DNA from: Acridotheres tristis
Lineage: Eukaryota; Chordata; Aves; Passeriformes; Sturnidae
Reading direction: 5' to 3'
DNA: 64,000 nt
Assembly: GCA_037013685.1 (NCBI GenBank)
Contig: CM072899.1
Coordinates: 7,048,479 to 7,112,478 of the forward strand
Shown here one piece after another: positions 39,016 to 51,390 of the stretch. Position numbers and translations under genes: made by a program. The notes beneath the pieces are model-generated. The model had not been told where the DNA came from. It saw nothing but the letters and a program-made list of their open reading frames with translations, and ran no database searches. Within the stretch, counting starts at the first letter, position 1. Each line of letters begins with the position of its first letter.

Positions 39016-39038
39016 TCCGTCCGTCCGTCCGTCCGTCC
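39016..39038. repeat. (CCGT)n microsatellite in the leader or promoter
   Basis: Nearly six copies of CCGT run just upstream of the SYNPR start codon, reading as (GGAC)n on the sense strand. If transcribed it lies in the 5' untranslated region. Confidence 0.85.
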
Positions 39039-39188
39039 GGGCCGGCAGGCGGGATGCGCGGCGCTGCCCCCGCGCAGGCCGGGCGGAGCAGCCGGGCGGG
39101 GCCCGCGCCCCCCGCACCGCCCCGCGGAGCCGCCCCGCGCTCCTCACAGCGCTGTTATCCTGCTTGGAATTGTTTGGGTTTTGTGTTG

Positions 39189-39239
39189 TTTTTTTTTTTT
39201 TTTTTTTTTTGGTTATTTTTTTTAATTTTTTTTTTATTA
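39189..39239. repeat. Poly-T tract and T-rich block
   Basis: An uninterrupted run of 22 T (39189-39210) is followed by further T-rich sequence with few interruptions. It separates the two CpG-rich blocks and lies about 225 bp upstream of the SYNPR start codon, so on the transcribed sense strand it is a poly-A tract. Such runs disfavour nucleosomes, and length polymorphism or assembly error is likely. Confidence 0.9.
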
Positions 39240-39317
39240 TTTTATTTCTGGTAGGAGGGAGAAGGAAGACATCGGGAAAAATAAAATTAGAAAGAAAATA
39301 GAAAACAAACTGCCTCC

Positions 39318-39665
39318 TCCCCGCGCGCACTATTAATATTTTAGGGGATGGCACTCGCGGCTCTGTGCTCTTCCGTCCCCTCTCCCCCTCCCGGGACGAA
39401 CTCGCTCGCCTCCCCCGCGGCCGCAGGGCTGCAGCTCTGTGCTCTCAGCCCTCGCTCCCTCCTGCTTTTCGAGCATTTCCTTGACAGCAGAACAGCGTTT
39501 TCTGCCTTGCTGTTGTCCTGGCCTCGTTTCCCAGCAGAGCCTTAACAACTCTAATGCATCCCGGGCGGCACAGCCCGGCAGGAGCGAAGGTTCCCTGTGT
39601 CCATCCACGCTCACTGACAGCATTTCCAGCTCCGCGTGACAGTAAAACGGCACTGCGAGGATTTT
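39318..39665. promoter_or_regulatory. Second CpG-rich block upstream of SYNPR
   Basis: After the A/T-rich gap at about 39175-39310, CpG density rises again, with roughly two dozen CpGs in 350 bp, including a GCGGCCGC NotI-type site near 39415-39423. It may be the outer shore of the same island, a distal promoter element, or the start of a divergent non-coding transcript. No coding frame here resembles a known protein. Confidence 0.55.
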
Positions 39666-42600
39666 GCGATGGAGCAAATCCCTGCCCCAGTAAAGGCTCA
39701 CAAATCCATCACCCAGTTTAAGAGCACAACAGCTTCTAGATTGAGAGCCCGAGACTGCAAACATTTGCATATTCAACTTCACTGCCACCCTGATAACCGG
39801 TTGTGCCACCAGAAGGACACCAGTGCTCAAATAGGATTTCAACCATAAGTAGGTCAGAGATGTGCCTAAAAAATACCTGGAGCTTTTACTCCCTGTAAGG
39901 AATCAGCCATCTGCAAAAGTTAAATAAGTCAATTAGTTTTGCTCAAACTAAATGTCTATTATAAAAACCTCCAAAAATAATCTAAATGCACTCTTGGAGT
40001 AAATAAGATGGGGGAGGGGGAGTCAGAAGAAGATGAATTTATGAAGTTTTCACTGTAACTTGTAGTGGGCAATTTTGTGTCAAAATCACAGATCTGTAAC
40101 AAACACAGCTGAAGTCTGGTAGCAGTGGAACTGGGTCCAGATTTTTAAAAATTTAAATATTTTTTAATTTTTTTACCTTATCAAAAACAGCTTTAAGGTC
40201 AGAATTGCATTTTTTTTTTCAATTGAAAGTTCTTGTATTTTCTAAGCTCCTTTCTTTCTACCCTAGGAGAAAAAACAGGAAAGGAAAATGGGTAATTTTG
40301 CCTACAAAATATTATCAAGTATGTTTTTATTTATTTATATAACAATGTCTAGGAAATACAAAACACTTCTCAGCAATTCTAGGAGCTGCCTGCTGGTGGC
40401 CCAGTGCTGTGGGAGGCAGAGTCCCCTCACAGAGGCAGAAGGACAGAGCATTCATCAATCTCCAAGATGCACAAGCAGACAGGGATGCACAATCATCCGT
40501 CTGACTTTCAGCCAGAACTTCTCCCACTGGTACAGAGAAGCAGAGCCAGGTCACTGCAAGCCACCTGCTTTCAGTTCTCATGCCTGAAGAAGAAATTATC
40601 ATGGAATATCTTGCTTTGGAAACGACCCACAAGGATCATTGAGTGTGAATTAGTCTGGTCCCCAAGAGCAGCAGGGTAACCATTCTCTCTCCTGCAGAGA
40701 TTTCCAGCTCTGGTGTCTGGTATTCCCAACAACAAAGCTCTTGGCTGTGGGAAGTTTCATCATTTGCTGTTTACTGTGACTCTCATGTGCTGTTTCCTTT
40801 AATAGGTTTCTTTCATGGAGAGACTTACAGCTGTGGATGTATTGAAGCAGTTCAAAAACCTCCTGATAGATTCAAAAAATTGCTGAAACATTTATTAAAG
40901 CCATAACTTAGCAGTAGACTGGGGAAGATATGGAGAATATTTTTTCCTTAATTTTATCAGTAGTGTATTCTGGAAAAAAACATCTTCCCCATCTCCATTG
41001 ATTGCCACAGACAACTGGAAGCCTAATTCACTAACCCTTTATTAAAATTACCTCCAACTATAAGCCTGAGATTTTAGTAGCACTTGAACTTCAGTTTTCA
41101 AAAATTATCAAAGAAAGGAAAACAAAAGCAAATGCTCCTGCAAACTGAGATTATTTCCCCCACTGCTCTCTAGGCCAGCACACTTGGGTTTTCAGCAGAT
41201 ACAGGAGCTCCCTCATACTGTTTTGCGGTTTTTCCCTCATTCCCTCTCCACCATCTCAGCTGTGTTTCATCTTGGTGTTCCTCAGCTTGGCCATCCCCAC
41301 CTCAGCTCCCCCACTGGCTGGAAATCCTTGCAGAGCCATGGCAGGAGCCTGGGTTTATAGCCAGTGTTCTGTGCCTCTTCTTGCCATTATTAACTCTTCC
41401 AGACAGCTATTAGCATTTGTTCTTAGATATGGCAGAGTGTCTCTGGCCTTCACAGCTGCTCTTTCTAAATACTGTCCCAGTCAGCTCAGAAGTAAGGGCA
41501 CCTCCATCCCAGGTCTTGAGCATCCTAGTACAAACCTTGGTCTGAAAATGACATTAAAGCTCCACACTTTTTTGATCCTACATAGTAATACACACTCTGA
41601 AATGTATGTTCAGGTTAGCAGACATTATAAGTCTGCAATTACTGGTGATACAGCAAGAAGTTGTACCCCAGGACACCACATTATATTCACTCTTCTCACA
41701 CCTGGATGACTGGGCTGGACATGCATTAATCAATAAAAGCCAGGGAGGTGCAGTTACAAATCTCGATGCTGAATGAAAAATAGGCTGGAAACACTCAGAG
41801 TATTTCATAGGCACAGAAGGCTCCTGCCCTTTCCTTTCCTTGGAAAGGGTCCAACAGTGCTGTAAGGGGAAGCAGCCATGCCAGTCCTACATCACTACTG
41901 GGGGCCAAAGTTTTCCACAGGATACTAGTGGAGCTTTAGTGCTCGTCAAAAAAATAAACTTAATCGGCCCAAGTCCTAATAGGACAAGTTTAAAAGCTAG
42001 AGTCCTAATTTCAGGATTAGCATTTTGTCCAGCTACAGGCAGCGATTTCTTTGCTGTTTCTAGGAAGCACATACCTTGATTTTTCATTTGGCTAGAAGGT
42101 GAGAAGCTTCCCTGATTAATGGCAAGTGTTAGAGCTGCATCTGTTAGATGTTATGTGTCAGTAGGAAAAGCATCAATATATGCCTACACCTCATTTCTAC
42201 CTTGGAAAGGTTTTCTCAAAGGGCTCTGCCAAGAGATGTGTGTTAGACTTCTCTCGGGCTGCCTGAACCTGTGTTCTCATAAATAATTTCCTACAGTGTG
42301 GTCTAAGACCCAGACCAAGTGAATTCAGGCTTTTGCTGCAGAATCATGGACTGCAGAGCACATGGGACTGGAAAGCAGCAGATCCATGGAAACATAACTG
42401 TGCCAGCACCACTCCTCAGCACATGGCTCTGGATTAAATTTTCCCTGTGGGAATAGAGAAATAGCCACTGCAAGGTGGGGACACTAATTTAAGGGATGGT
42501 AGTGTTCCTGTCCTGCCCAGGGGAGAGCCATGCCAGCCTTGAGGGGCTGAAAAGGGCACTGAGGCTTTGTTTCTCCTTGGGATGTCTTTGATTTAAATCT

Positions 42601-45600
42601 TACTTCCACCTGCTGATGTGGAAAGGATAAGGGTAATCTCTTGTTCTCCTAGGCTGGACATTAAATGTAAGCCAGGTGTATCTGCATACAGGTGTGTGCA
42701 CAAAGTGTGAATATTAGAAAAATATCTTTCCTTGCATGTGGCAGAGCACAAAGCCTACAACCCGTGGGTCATCCAGGCTGCAGCAGCAAGGGCCAGATGG
42801 TGGGGTCACCCAGTTTGAAGCAAATTTAAGGCAACTGGGGATAGCACCAGTGCAATTTTTTTGTGAGCAGTTGGGTGTGGAAATGAGGTCTCGCACACGC
42901 GCTAGGAGGACCATATGGCACTTAGCACACCAGATTTCCCAGCTCCAGCCAGGCCTCAGTCTCACACTCTACCTGTCACTCTTCTCGAGATCCACACTGT
43001 CAAGGGTCACTTCATCCTCTCAGGGTCTCCATCAAATTTGTTTGCAATACATTATCTCCTAGAAAGGAGAGCTTGGTGCCATCTCTTGGATCTTTCAGTT
43101 GTTTTTAAATCTCCCAGTCATTTTGATTAGGTTTCAATATTTTCCCCTGGGGCTGTATTCTGCACCAGGGAACTTTTCACCTTTTCCTGGCACAGAGTTC
43201 ACTCAACCATCCCAAAGCCAATTGCCAGTCATTTCATGGCTTGGCTTCACTTTTTTTGGTGTGTTCACTCTAAAAATTAATAACAGAATAGCAGCAAAAT
43301 ATGAGGCCTCGGGATAGCCAAGAATTGCCTTCCATATGGCCAGGAATCACATACGGTGATCCATGGGAGAGACCAGACTTAGGCCCCAGTCAGGTTCCAA
43401 CATCCATAAGCTCCCTCCCCCATTTCACTTTCAAATCCTAGGTGTTGGATATAAATAATCCTTATTAAACCTAATTTCCCAGGGAATCTCATTTCTTAAT
43501 TTTCCCTGTATGCAAGTGATAGGGCCAAGCTTGGACATCAATCCCTCCTCACTGTATGCTAAGATAAATAACTTGAAATGCCACAGGACTGCAGAATATT
43601 CCATCCTCAGAAGCTGAATAAAGTCTGCATACAGAAACCCACATGTGCTTGTTTTAGAGCAAAATAGCTTGGAAAAAACTGCACATCTCAATGTGGTGCC
43701 AGACAATAAAAAGTTTTCAGGATTCAAATCAGCAGAGCAATGAGGCTATTGCTCATTATTAAGCTAAAGGTACAAAAGTATTTTTGAAAGGAGCTTTGTT
43801 GAATCAGCACTTGTTTTTCTAGTAATATGCATAATTTCTTTAAACAGGGTTATTTTCAGAGTATGGCATGAAAATAATTATGGAGTACTTTCTAAAGGTT
43901 CAGTGATTAAGGCAAGAGCAGCCAGCTGCTTGGCTGCACAGCTGATGTTGACCAAAAGTATCATGTCTGTAAGTCAAACTATATTAGTAAGACTTCTAGA
44001 TCTCACACAAGGCTCACAAGTATTTCTCTCCTGATCTCTAAGAATAGATGCAGAAATAATATTTAGTTTTTCTTTTTGGATTTCAGTTATATGCCTGTGG
44101 AATAAATTAAAAATTATATTATTGAAAGTCAAGTTTTCTTAGACCAAAAGGTTTGCCTGACTTGGCTGCAGCCTTTTTTCCATGTGCAAAAAGCGATCCT
44201 GATTTGATTTTAAAAACTAATCACTCATTTTTCTTTTCCTTCCTAATCTTTCACTGCCATCCTGTCTTGTCATTTTTGATCCTAGCTTCCAGAGCACATT
44301 GTCTGACTTTAATCAAAAGCATTCTGTAATTAGGTTCCAGCTAATTTATCTTAGGCTATTTAAAAGTGAAAAAACCCACCTTGCTTCATGGTAAAACCCA
44401 GCTAGGTTTCAAAGGGGTAACTTCATTTCACTGTATCACTGGCAACCAAATTCGTGCCTTAGGATCATGGGGATATAACTTGTCCTGGGAATTTTGAGGG
44501 TGATTTTATACACAGGAACATGAAGAGCACAAATCAGTGTGAGAAGCAGTGCTGCAGTCATATTCAGTCTCTCCCCAAAAACCTGGGTCTGGAGCTCTAG
44601 AAGGAACACTGTCAGGGCTGGGATCCTTCAAATCTGACCTACTTTTCCATTTCATCCTTTACCAAAGCAAATGTTTAAATGCTAGATTTTTTTTTTTTTC
44701 CTTAAAGGAAGAGGGGAAAATGTCAGTGCACTGGCTCCAAGGAAGAGCTGCAGAAATCAGAGCTGCTTTGGGTTAAGCACAGAGGAAGGGGATTGTACCA
44801 CATCCTGAATGGGATGATGCCCTCAGCTGTCCCAGCCCCATGAGGGAGATGTCCCCATGCTGTGCCCTGGCCCAGTGCCTGTTTAGGGCACAAGAACAAC
44901 AATAAAACCCACCTTAGTGCTGGCTTGCATGAGAAAAATCTCTTTTCAGGCTAAGGAATTAGAGGGTCAGGGCTAGCCAAGTGGTGGGGAAGGCTCACCT
45001 TGCCAGCTCCAGGATTGAAGGAGAAATACCACAAACCCAAACTTTGCTCCTCAGTACTGGAATAAAGCACATTCACACCAGGTACATCCTTAAGGAGGGA
45101 TGAGGTAGGTACTGCATACACATCTCTGTATCCCAAGAGGTATCTCACCTGTCCTTTCCTTGCTAGGGGAGCGTTTATTTACCTCCTTCAGTCTGGATTA
45201 AAGCTTTGACAGCGTGGTAGGTGTGAATCTCCTATAACATAACATGGAAAACACAAATCCACCAAAATCCCCAAATTCATACCAGCACAGCCCTGTAACT
45301 TAGAAGGTGTTTTTCACAGCTGGCTGTATATGACAGCTAATAAAAATGCAAAGGGAAATATCCCAAACACCATCACTCTCCAGGAAATACTCCTCCAACT
45401 CCCCATGCACCCCTAGCCTGGAGTCAGGAGCTGGTGCCCCATCACTCCAGAGAACAGCAGCTCCTTCTCCTTGAAACTGCTACCTGCTGGTCTGAGCTCT
45501 CACACAAACTATGAGAGGAAAATTCAGCCTCTTCTCCATCCAGGGAAAATTCAAGTGCACGTCATCCTTTCCAGTGGGTGCCCCTAGCACAGGGCTGCAG

Positions 45601-48194
45601 ATGAGGCCAGGCTGAGGGGCAAAGCATCATCTGGTGTGCAGCCCAGGCAAGGTCACAGCAGCAAGGGGGGATGCTCCAAATCAGATCAAAACACTCAGCA
45701 GGTTCCACCTGGTGAAAGTCTGGGCATGCAAGGCATTAAAGACTGCTTGGATGTTCTTGTAAAAGGCACCTAATTAGTACTTGATGCGTGGATAGAGGAG
45801 TTTCAAGCACAGCACCAGTTCCTGTCATCTGCAATAGAATTTCAAGGAACTTTTAGGAAATGAGCAGTTGTCTGCATACTGCTATTGGGGATCAGAAACA
45901 TAAAATGAACTACCCAAGTGTAAATTATGGGAAAGCAAGAATCTACAGCCTTCAAAAAACTGCCTATAACGTCCCTGAACATCAGCCCCCACTCTTGCCC
46001 TCCTTGCAGGCAATTCACACATTATCTTTGCTTTCCTCACACTGACTACAGTTTTCACAAGTTCTTTCCCAGGCTCTGGGGTTGAGCAAGAAGCAGTGCT
46101 GTAAATTTTCAGGTTTTAATCAAGTGGTTTCTGCATCTAATTGGAAATTTTGCTAACCATTTGTCAGCATGTGCTGAAGTCGTTATTGGTAACAACTCAA
46201 AACAGGAGATTATTAATGTAATAAAATAAACTTTTTTATAATGATAGAGAATTTTAAACTTATCTGGGGACCTTCCTTTCCATAACAATGAATATAATAA
46301 CCCTTTCTCATGCTAAATATTATCTGAATTTCTTTCAGATTTGCAATCTGGCTAAAGCTGTTGTACAAGTCATGCTGGTTGCTGATGTACTATTTATAGC
46401 AATGTTGAGAACACTGAAATCCATTCTCTGCTCCCAGGATGGTGTGCTTTTAAAATTGTGTTTCACCAAATTGGAACGAATAAACAAAATAAATTTAAAA
46501 ATCAAGGGCTTTTTTTAGGCTTGGTGGAAAGATTAAAATACCCCAAAAAAGAGAAAAAAAAGTGCACACTTTTTCCTGGTCATTTCAACAGCCTTTTGAG
46601 TTCACTTTGCCTTGCAAGGCACTCACAGGGAGGGGTGCAGCTCAGCCAGCACAGAACCAGCTCTTCCCAGCCCAAAGTGTGCTGCACTGAATTCTAAATT
46701 CCCACCCATGACTTCACAACAGCTTCACAGATGCCCACAAAAGTGGAGCAGAGACTGGATCCTCGCAATTTGTCAAACCCTGGTCAGGCTCTCCTCTGCC
46801 CCAGAGACAGTGGGAAAGGGGAAAGACCCTGCTCTCAATTTGTTTCTGAGGGAGTTTAGTCAGTACTTCTAAAATTATTTTTAAGGGCTGTAAAACACTG
46901 AGACCCAGCCAGTTCATTACCCCTACTTACCAAGCAACACTCAGTTTTCATGAGGGTAAATTAGCCTTCCCATCTGGTTAGAAATACCCTTTGAGAGTTG
47001 TCCAACCACCCATCAGTCCCTGATGCTACAGAGAAGGTGACTGTTGGGTTTGTTTTGAAGAACTCAGACCCCACTACTTTGTTGGAAAGAGAAACATCAG
47101 GAGACCCTGCAGGACAGAGAGCAGGCAGGGACTACTAACACAAAACCCACAGTGAGAGGGTGTTACCAAACAGAAGAAGCAGCGTGAAATATGAAGTGAA
47201 AAATATGGATGGAAAAATAACAAAAAGGAATTTAAAACTCAGAGATATAAGCAAAACAGTAATTAAAAAGAAAGCAGACACAGCCCATCATAAAAATCCC
47301 AGATAGCTGGAGTTGAGCAGAGATAGAGAGGGCTGTGCTGAAGAGAGAGATTATATTGAGTTTGCTCCTCCCAAAGTCCTGTTAAGTCGATCAGCAAGGG
47401 GTAGGGAAAGCTCTGGATAGTCCCCAGCAGGACTATTGCCTGTTTTTTGGAGGGGAGATAAGAGTGGTCGATAGAGCCTTGTGTAAGGCAGCAGTGGGTT
47501 ATGCACAGAGCTGTTCCTAAGTCTGGGTAAAACTACTGAGTGTTTCCTAGTTTGGTCACCTTTATAGCGATGTGCCTCTCAGGAGACATACATTTTTCTT
47601 TTCATGCTGAAGGTCATTTTTCTTAGAAATGGCAAAAATCTTGAGTTTTGAGACCTTAAAAAAGTAGCAGCAGAAGGGAATTATGCAGCGTTTTCTTTCT
47701 TTCTGTTCTCCTGCTTGTGTGTTACCACCTCTTGTCTCTCTTCCTCAAACTCTAGGTTTTGACTACATTTCCTGCTTCAGTTTTCATAAGCATTTGAAGT
47801 CCTTCAAGGACATGTCTCCAGGTGCAGAAGGAGCTGGGGGCAATGGCAGCTCTCACAGAGTCATTCTGGGGGATGGAAAACAAAGGCTTGAGCCTGTGAA
47901 ATAACTTATCTGGGAGAAATGATAAGCTCAGGCTGTCTGAGAGCATTTGCTAGGCCTATAGAAGAATGGGAGGCTGGAGAAGGAAATAAAAAAATGTCTT
48001 TTACCCCCAGGCTGTTGTCAACAAAAGGTAGTGTTGTGATATTGCACTGCTTTTCTCCAAATCTACCCTGGCAGGAGCAACTTCTAGAGCAGTCTGATCT
48101 TTATGAGTGCCATAGAGTTTATTTCAATGACCTCTATATGCCAGAAATTCCTGGAGAGGCTGGAGATCTGTATAGAATCTCCATGTATGCACAG
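39666..48194. other. 5' flank of SYNPR, no recognised gene
   Basis: No gene recognised. 43780-44370 is AT-rich, free of obvious repeats, and carries several homeodomain-type TAATTA-like cores, so it is a candidate enhancer region. An octamer ATTTGCAT lies at 39763-39770, just beyond the CpG-rich block. Confidence 0.45.
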
Positions 48195-48327
48195 AGAGTC
48201 ACAGAATGGTTTGGGTTGCAAGTGACCTTAAAGACCATCCAGTTCCAACACCCCTGCCATGGGCAGGGACACCTTCCACTGGACCAGGCTGCTCAAAGGG
48301 GGCTTGGACACTTCCAGGCATGGGGAA
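48195..48327 (-). mobile_element. CR1 LINE fragment, 3' end
   Basis: Starting at TCACAGAATGGTTTGGGTTG and running through CCATGGGCAGGGACACCTTC, GGACCAGGCTGCTC and CACTTCCAGGCATGGGG, this is reverse-complement CR1 3' sequence. Compared with the familiar consensus, bases seem deleted between the GCTCAAAGGG and GCTTGGACAC segments. It is a short truncated copy in the flank upstream of SYNPR. Confidence 0.9.
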
Positions 48328-51099
48328 GTGTACATAAATCTATATAAAAATGACCAAATCAGCTGTTCTGGTCCTAAGCAGGGAGCTCAGCAAGTGTGAC
48401 TGGAAGGGCAGGGTCTGGCTGTTCATGTGCTGGATTACAGCTTTGAGTCAGTGGTGTGATTTGGCCATGGAAAGGCACAAGTCTCAAGCTCAGTCTGTCT
48501 GGCCAGGAGCAGCAATTCCCACGTGTCTGCTGTTGGTCTCTGGTCCAAGAGGCTGTGTAAGCATCCCTACACTTCCCTGGATGGGTACTGTGGTGTGGGA
48601 GCTGTCAGTATAGAAAAAATCTGAGCAAATCCAGGATTCAATGGGTAAATGTTGGTACTTTCAGACAGGGAGTTTGCCATGTGGTTCTGCCCTGCTCTTC
48701 TTCTCCTGACTCTCCTGCAGCTGTCACTGATGTGAAAGAGACCCTTGTGAAATGCTGGTTGTGCAGTGAGAGTTTAGTCTGGGGTTTTGGTTTGAACCTG
48801 GAACCAAGTCTGGCTGAATGGGTTCCTGATACAGAAGGGCTCTTGGGAGAGTGTTCAGATCCTCTACTGAAATGTAGGCTGTCTCGTGGTTTCTCTCTGA
48901 GCTGGATCTGAGTGCTGGTAGTGTTTAGACTGAAAGCTCAATTGTGTTTTGACAACATCTTTTCCTGGTGTGACGGAGAGGAGCATATCCCAAAATCTGT
49001 CTTGTTGAGCCCAGACTTGTTCCTCAGCAGTATTTAATATTCTAGGTTTGGATGCTCTATAAATAAAGCAAAAGCCTCGTGAGTCTCTGTGGGACAGTCT
49101 CTTTCCTTCTGATTTTAAGACAGGAACCCTGGAAATTCAAAATCCAAACGTATCCATGAGAAAACTGGAGTGTGGCATCCAGCATGTTCTACTCCCCAGT
49201 GCTGCTGTTGCCCTGAGGGGGACCAGATTAGGGACAGGCAGTGACTGAAGTCTCCAGGCTCTTTTTGTCTCATGTGGTGGAGGGATGAGACATCACATGA
49301 AATGAAGGAAAATAAGAATAAATTCTGAGGAAATTGTTAAAACAAGGAATTTTTAATCTTAAAATATTAATGAGGTCTTAACCAGAGTGGAGGAACATAC
49401 GTATGTGTGAAAATACCTGATCCAGTCCTTTTGTGCTGGAGGAAAGGATTTTTAAAAATCTATAATGGGCAGGTAACAGATTGAAGGGGCAAAGGGCAGG
49501 ACTTCCCCAGCTGAAGGGCTGATCTCCCTCACAATTTTTACTCACTGTTGGACGGTTTGAACCCTCAGAACCAGGACCAGCTACATCTCAGAAGAAAAAT
49601 TAACGGTATTTACCATGAAATGCTGATATTAAATGCCTTATTGTGACCTATTAATTTAAAACCAGGGCCATATCTACAGTGTCATCTCAAACACTCTATC
49701 AACTCAAATTATTGAGTTAATTCAAAAATATAAGGTCAGGTGATTTAAATGCTTTTCAAAAAGTATTTTATAAGACTTTTTTTCCTCTGATAGGAAAGCA
49801 GGGAGAAAGCTCTTTTTATCTTACTGTAAAATCTCTATTACCACAAACAGCCATATCACCAAATGAAGGATGCAATTAAGCCACTGAATGAACAAAAATA
49901 GAACAACATTCTTTTGTTTTTAAAGGGCATTTTCTCTTTGTTACAAGCCTTACCAGTAATGAAAATTATGTGCACATAACAACAGCAGGAAAATAGATTC
50001 TTGGGACGATTTTCACAGGTCCCAAGCAGGACATCTAGTGCAAAATCTGCTCCATGTGAATAGGAGAGTTTGGGGTGGTTTAGTTATCATTCATCTAATT
50101 CTTTTACCCCAATTCACTTTGTTATGAGGAAATCCATGTTTGTCTTGTAAAAGCAAAACATTTAGGTCATGGGGGGAAGGCATAAATTGACAACTATTGA
50201 TAAGCAATAAACATTTCAGTAATACATGTCAAAATAAATGAATTTTGCATTTTAATGTAGTACTTCTCTTGTATTTGAGCTATTTTTTCTCTCTCTTGTA
50301 ATTCGAGTGAAATACAATTCTAATTCACAAAGCAATAGTTCATTCTCAACCTTTATCTATACAAAAGTCTTTTTACATCTTTTGAGTAAAGTAAAAAGAG
50401 CCTAAAACTAAGATTATTTTGCTGGCACAACATGAAGAATGCACTATGAGTGAGAATCAGACCCCTTACCTAAAATATATCGAATAGGAAACCTGCCTGT
50501 TTTCCATGGAGACAGGATAAATTTTGCCTGTAATTATATGCCTAATTATATTTACATGTTAATCTAAATTTGCCAGAAAGAAGTTCAAAGTGAAAATCAG
50601 GGAAGCCTAAAAATTCAAAAAATATTAATATTTTTTGTTTGTTTTGTTGGGCAATTTGTCACAGAGAATATTATTTAGTCAAACTAACTCTATGTTGCCA
50701 TCATAATGCCTTGGCATGCCTGGTTATGCATACCAGTAACCATCTCCATTCCTTGTGCCAGAGCCAGAGGGCACAGAGGGGGCTTTGCTCCACCTCTGGT
50801 TTTGGAATTCTTAGTGAGTTTGAGATAGCAAAGAGCAAATTAAAAAAAAAAAAAAAAAGAACGGTGTCCAGATACTGATGAAAGGATTGGGGTGAGCAAG
50901 CTGTCACCCAAAGGCTTTAAACGAGTGTTGGAGCTCTGGAGAGGAGTTTAGTGAATCCACAATTTTGGAACGGAGCCGCAGGGGTGGGGGTAACCTGCCC
51001 CCTTCTCACAGGCCATTCCCAGGGGGATTTGCGGTGGGGTTGTGATGTGTGTCAGGAGGTTGGGACAATTCCTGCCTGGGGATCAGGAATTCCTCTGCT
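48328..51099. other. Flanking sequence, AT-rich candidate conserved stretch
   Basis: No gene recognised. 49900-50640 is strongly AT-rich without simple repeats and contains many TAAT, ATTA and TGATAAG-like words, resembling vertebrate conserved non-coding elements. Conservation cannot be tested here. Confidence 0.4.
50842..50858. repeat. Poly-A run (17 A)
   Basis: Seventeen consecutive A bases. It could be the tail of an old retroposed sequence, but no transcript-like body or target duplication was recognised to its left. Confidence 0.85.
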
Positions 51100-51390
51100 C
51101 TGTGCATCCCTTCCAGCGCAGTGAGGCACCGAAGCCATGCCCAGGTGTGTCCCTGTCCCGGGGCATCCCGGGGATGCTCCAGCACCCACCCGGGGCTGCT
51201 CCATCCCGCGGGGCCGGCAGCCTGGAGCAGCTGCAGCCAGTCTCCTCCTGATCCCACACAGAGCTAAATCTGGAACAAGTCCTCTGAGATCAGCGGTGCT
51301 TCCCTCGCACAAAGCCACTGTAGGAAAGGCAGATTATCCCAGACCAGATGTCACTTTCTGCAGCCGCCGCGGCGCCGGCATGGAGCGCGT
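51100..51390. promoter_or_regulatory. Small CpG-enriched patch upstream of SYNPR
   Basis: Roughly 18 CpGs fall within 290 bp, including GCCGCCGCGGCGCCGG at about 51362-51377, against a CpG-poor surrounding. It could be a distal promoter, an enhancer, or the start of a non-coding transcript. A frame beginning MERVSLS starts at 51380 but resembles nothing known. Function is inferred from composition only. Confidence 0.4.

Larger units (their letters stand above)
38570..39165 (-). promoter_or_regulatory. SYNPR: CpG-island promoter and 5' leader of SYNPR
   Basis: This is the densest GC and CpG stretch in the window, and it surrounds both coding exons. Upstream of the ATG there are GC boxes of the Sp1 type at 39094-39101 (GGGCGGGG) and, in the reverse sense, at 39117-39123 and 39130-39136. 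A short (CCGT)n run lies at about 39016-39038. No TATA box is evident near the likely start, which suits a dispersed CpG-island promoter. The transcription start cannot be fixed from sequence, but it should fall between the ATG at 38965 and about 39170, where composition changes sharply to poly-T. Confidence 0.75.

Noticed and set aside
38484..39354. Long open frames on both strands through the CpG island (256 codons plus, 284 codons minus)
   Set aside because: High GC and absence of stops in GC-rich DNA explain them. They run through splice sites, the poly-T block and the microsatellite, and the real coding exons are in a short spliced frame.
50639..50878. Processed pseudogene suggested by the A17 tract
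   Set aside because: No recognisable gene body precedes the tract and no target-site duplication was seen.
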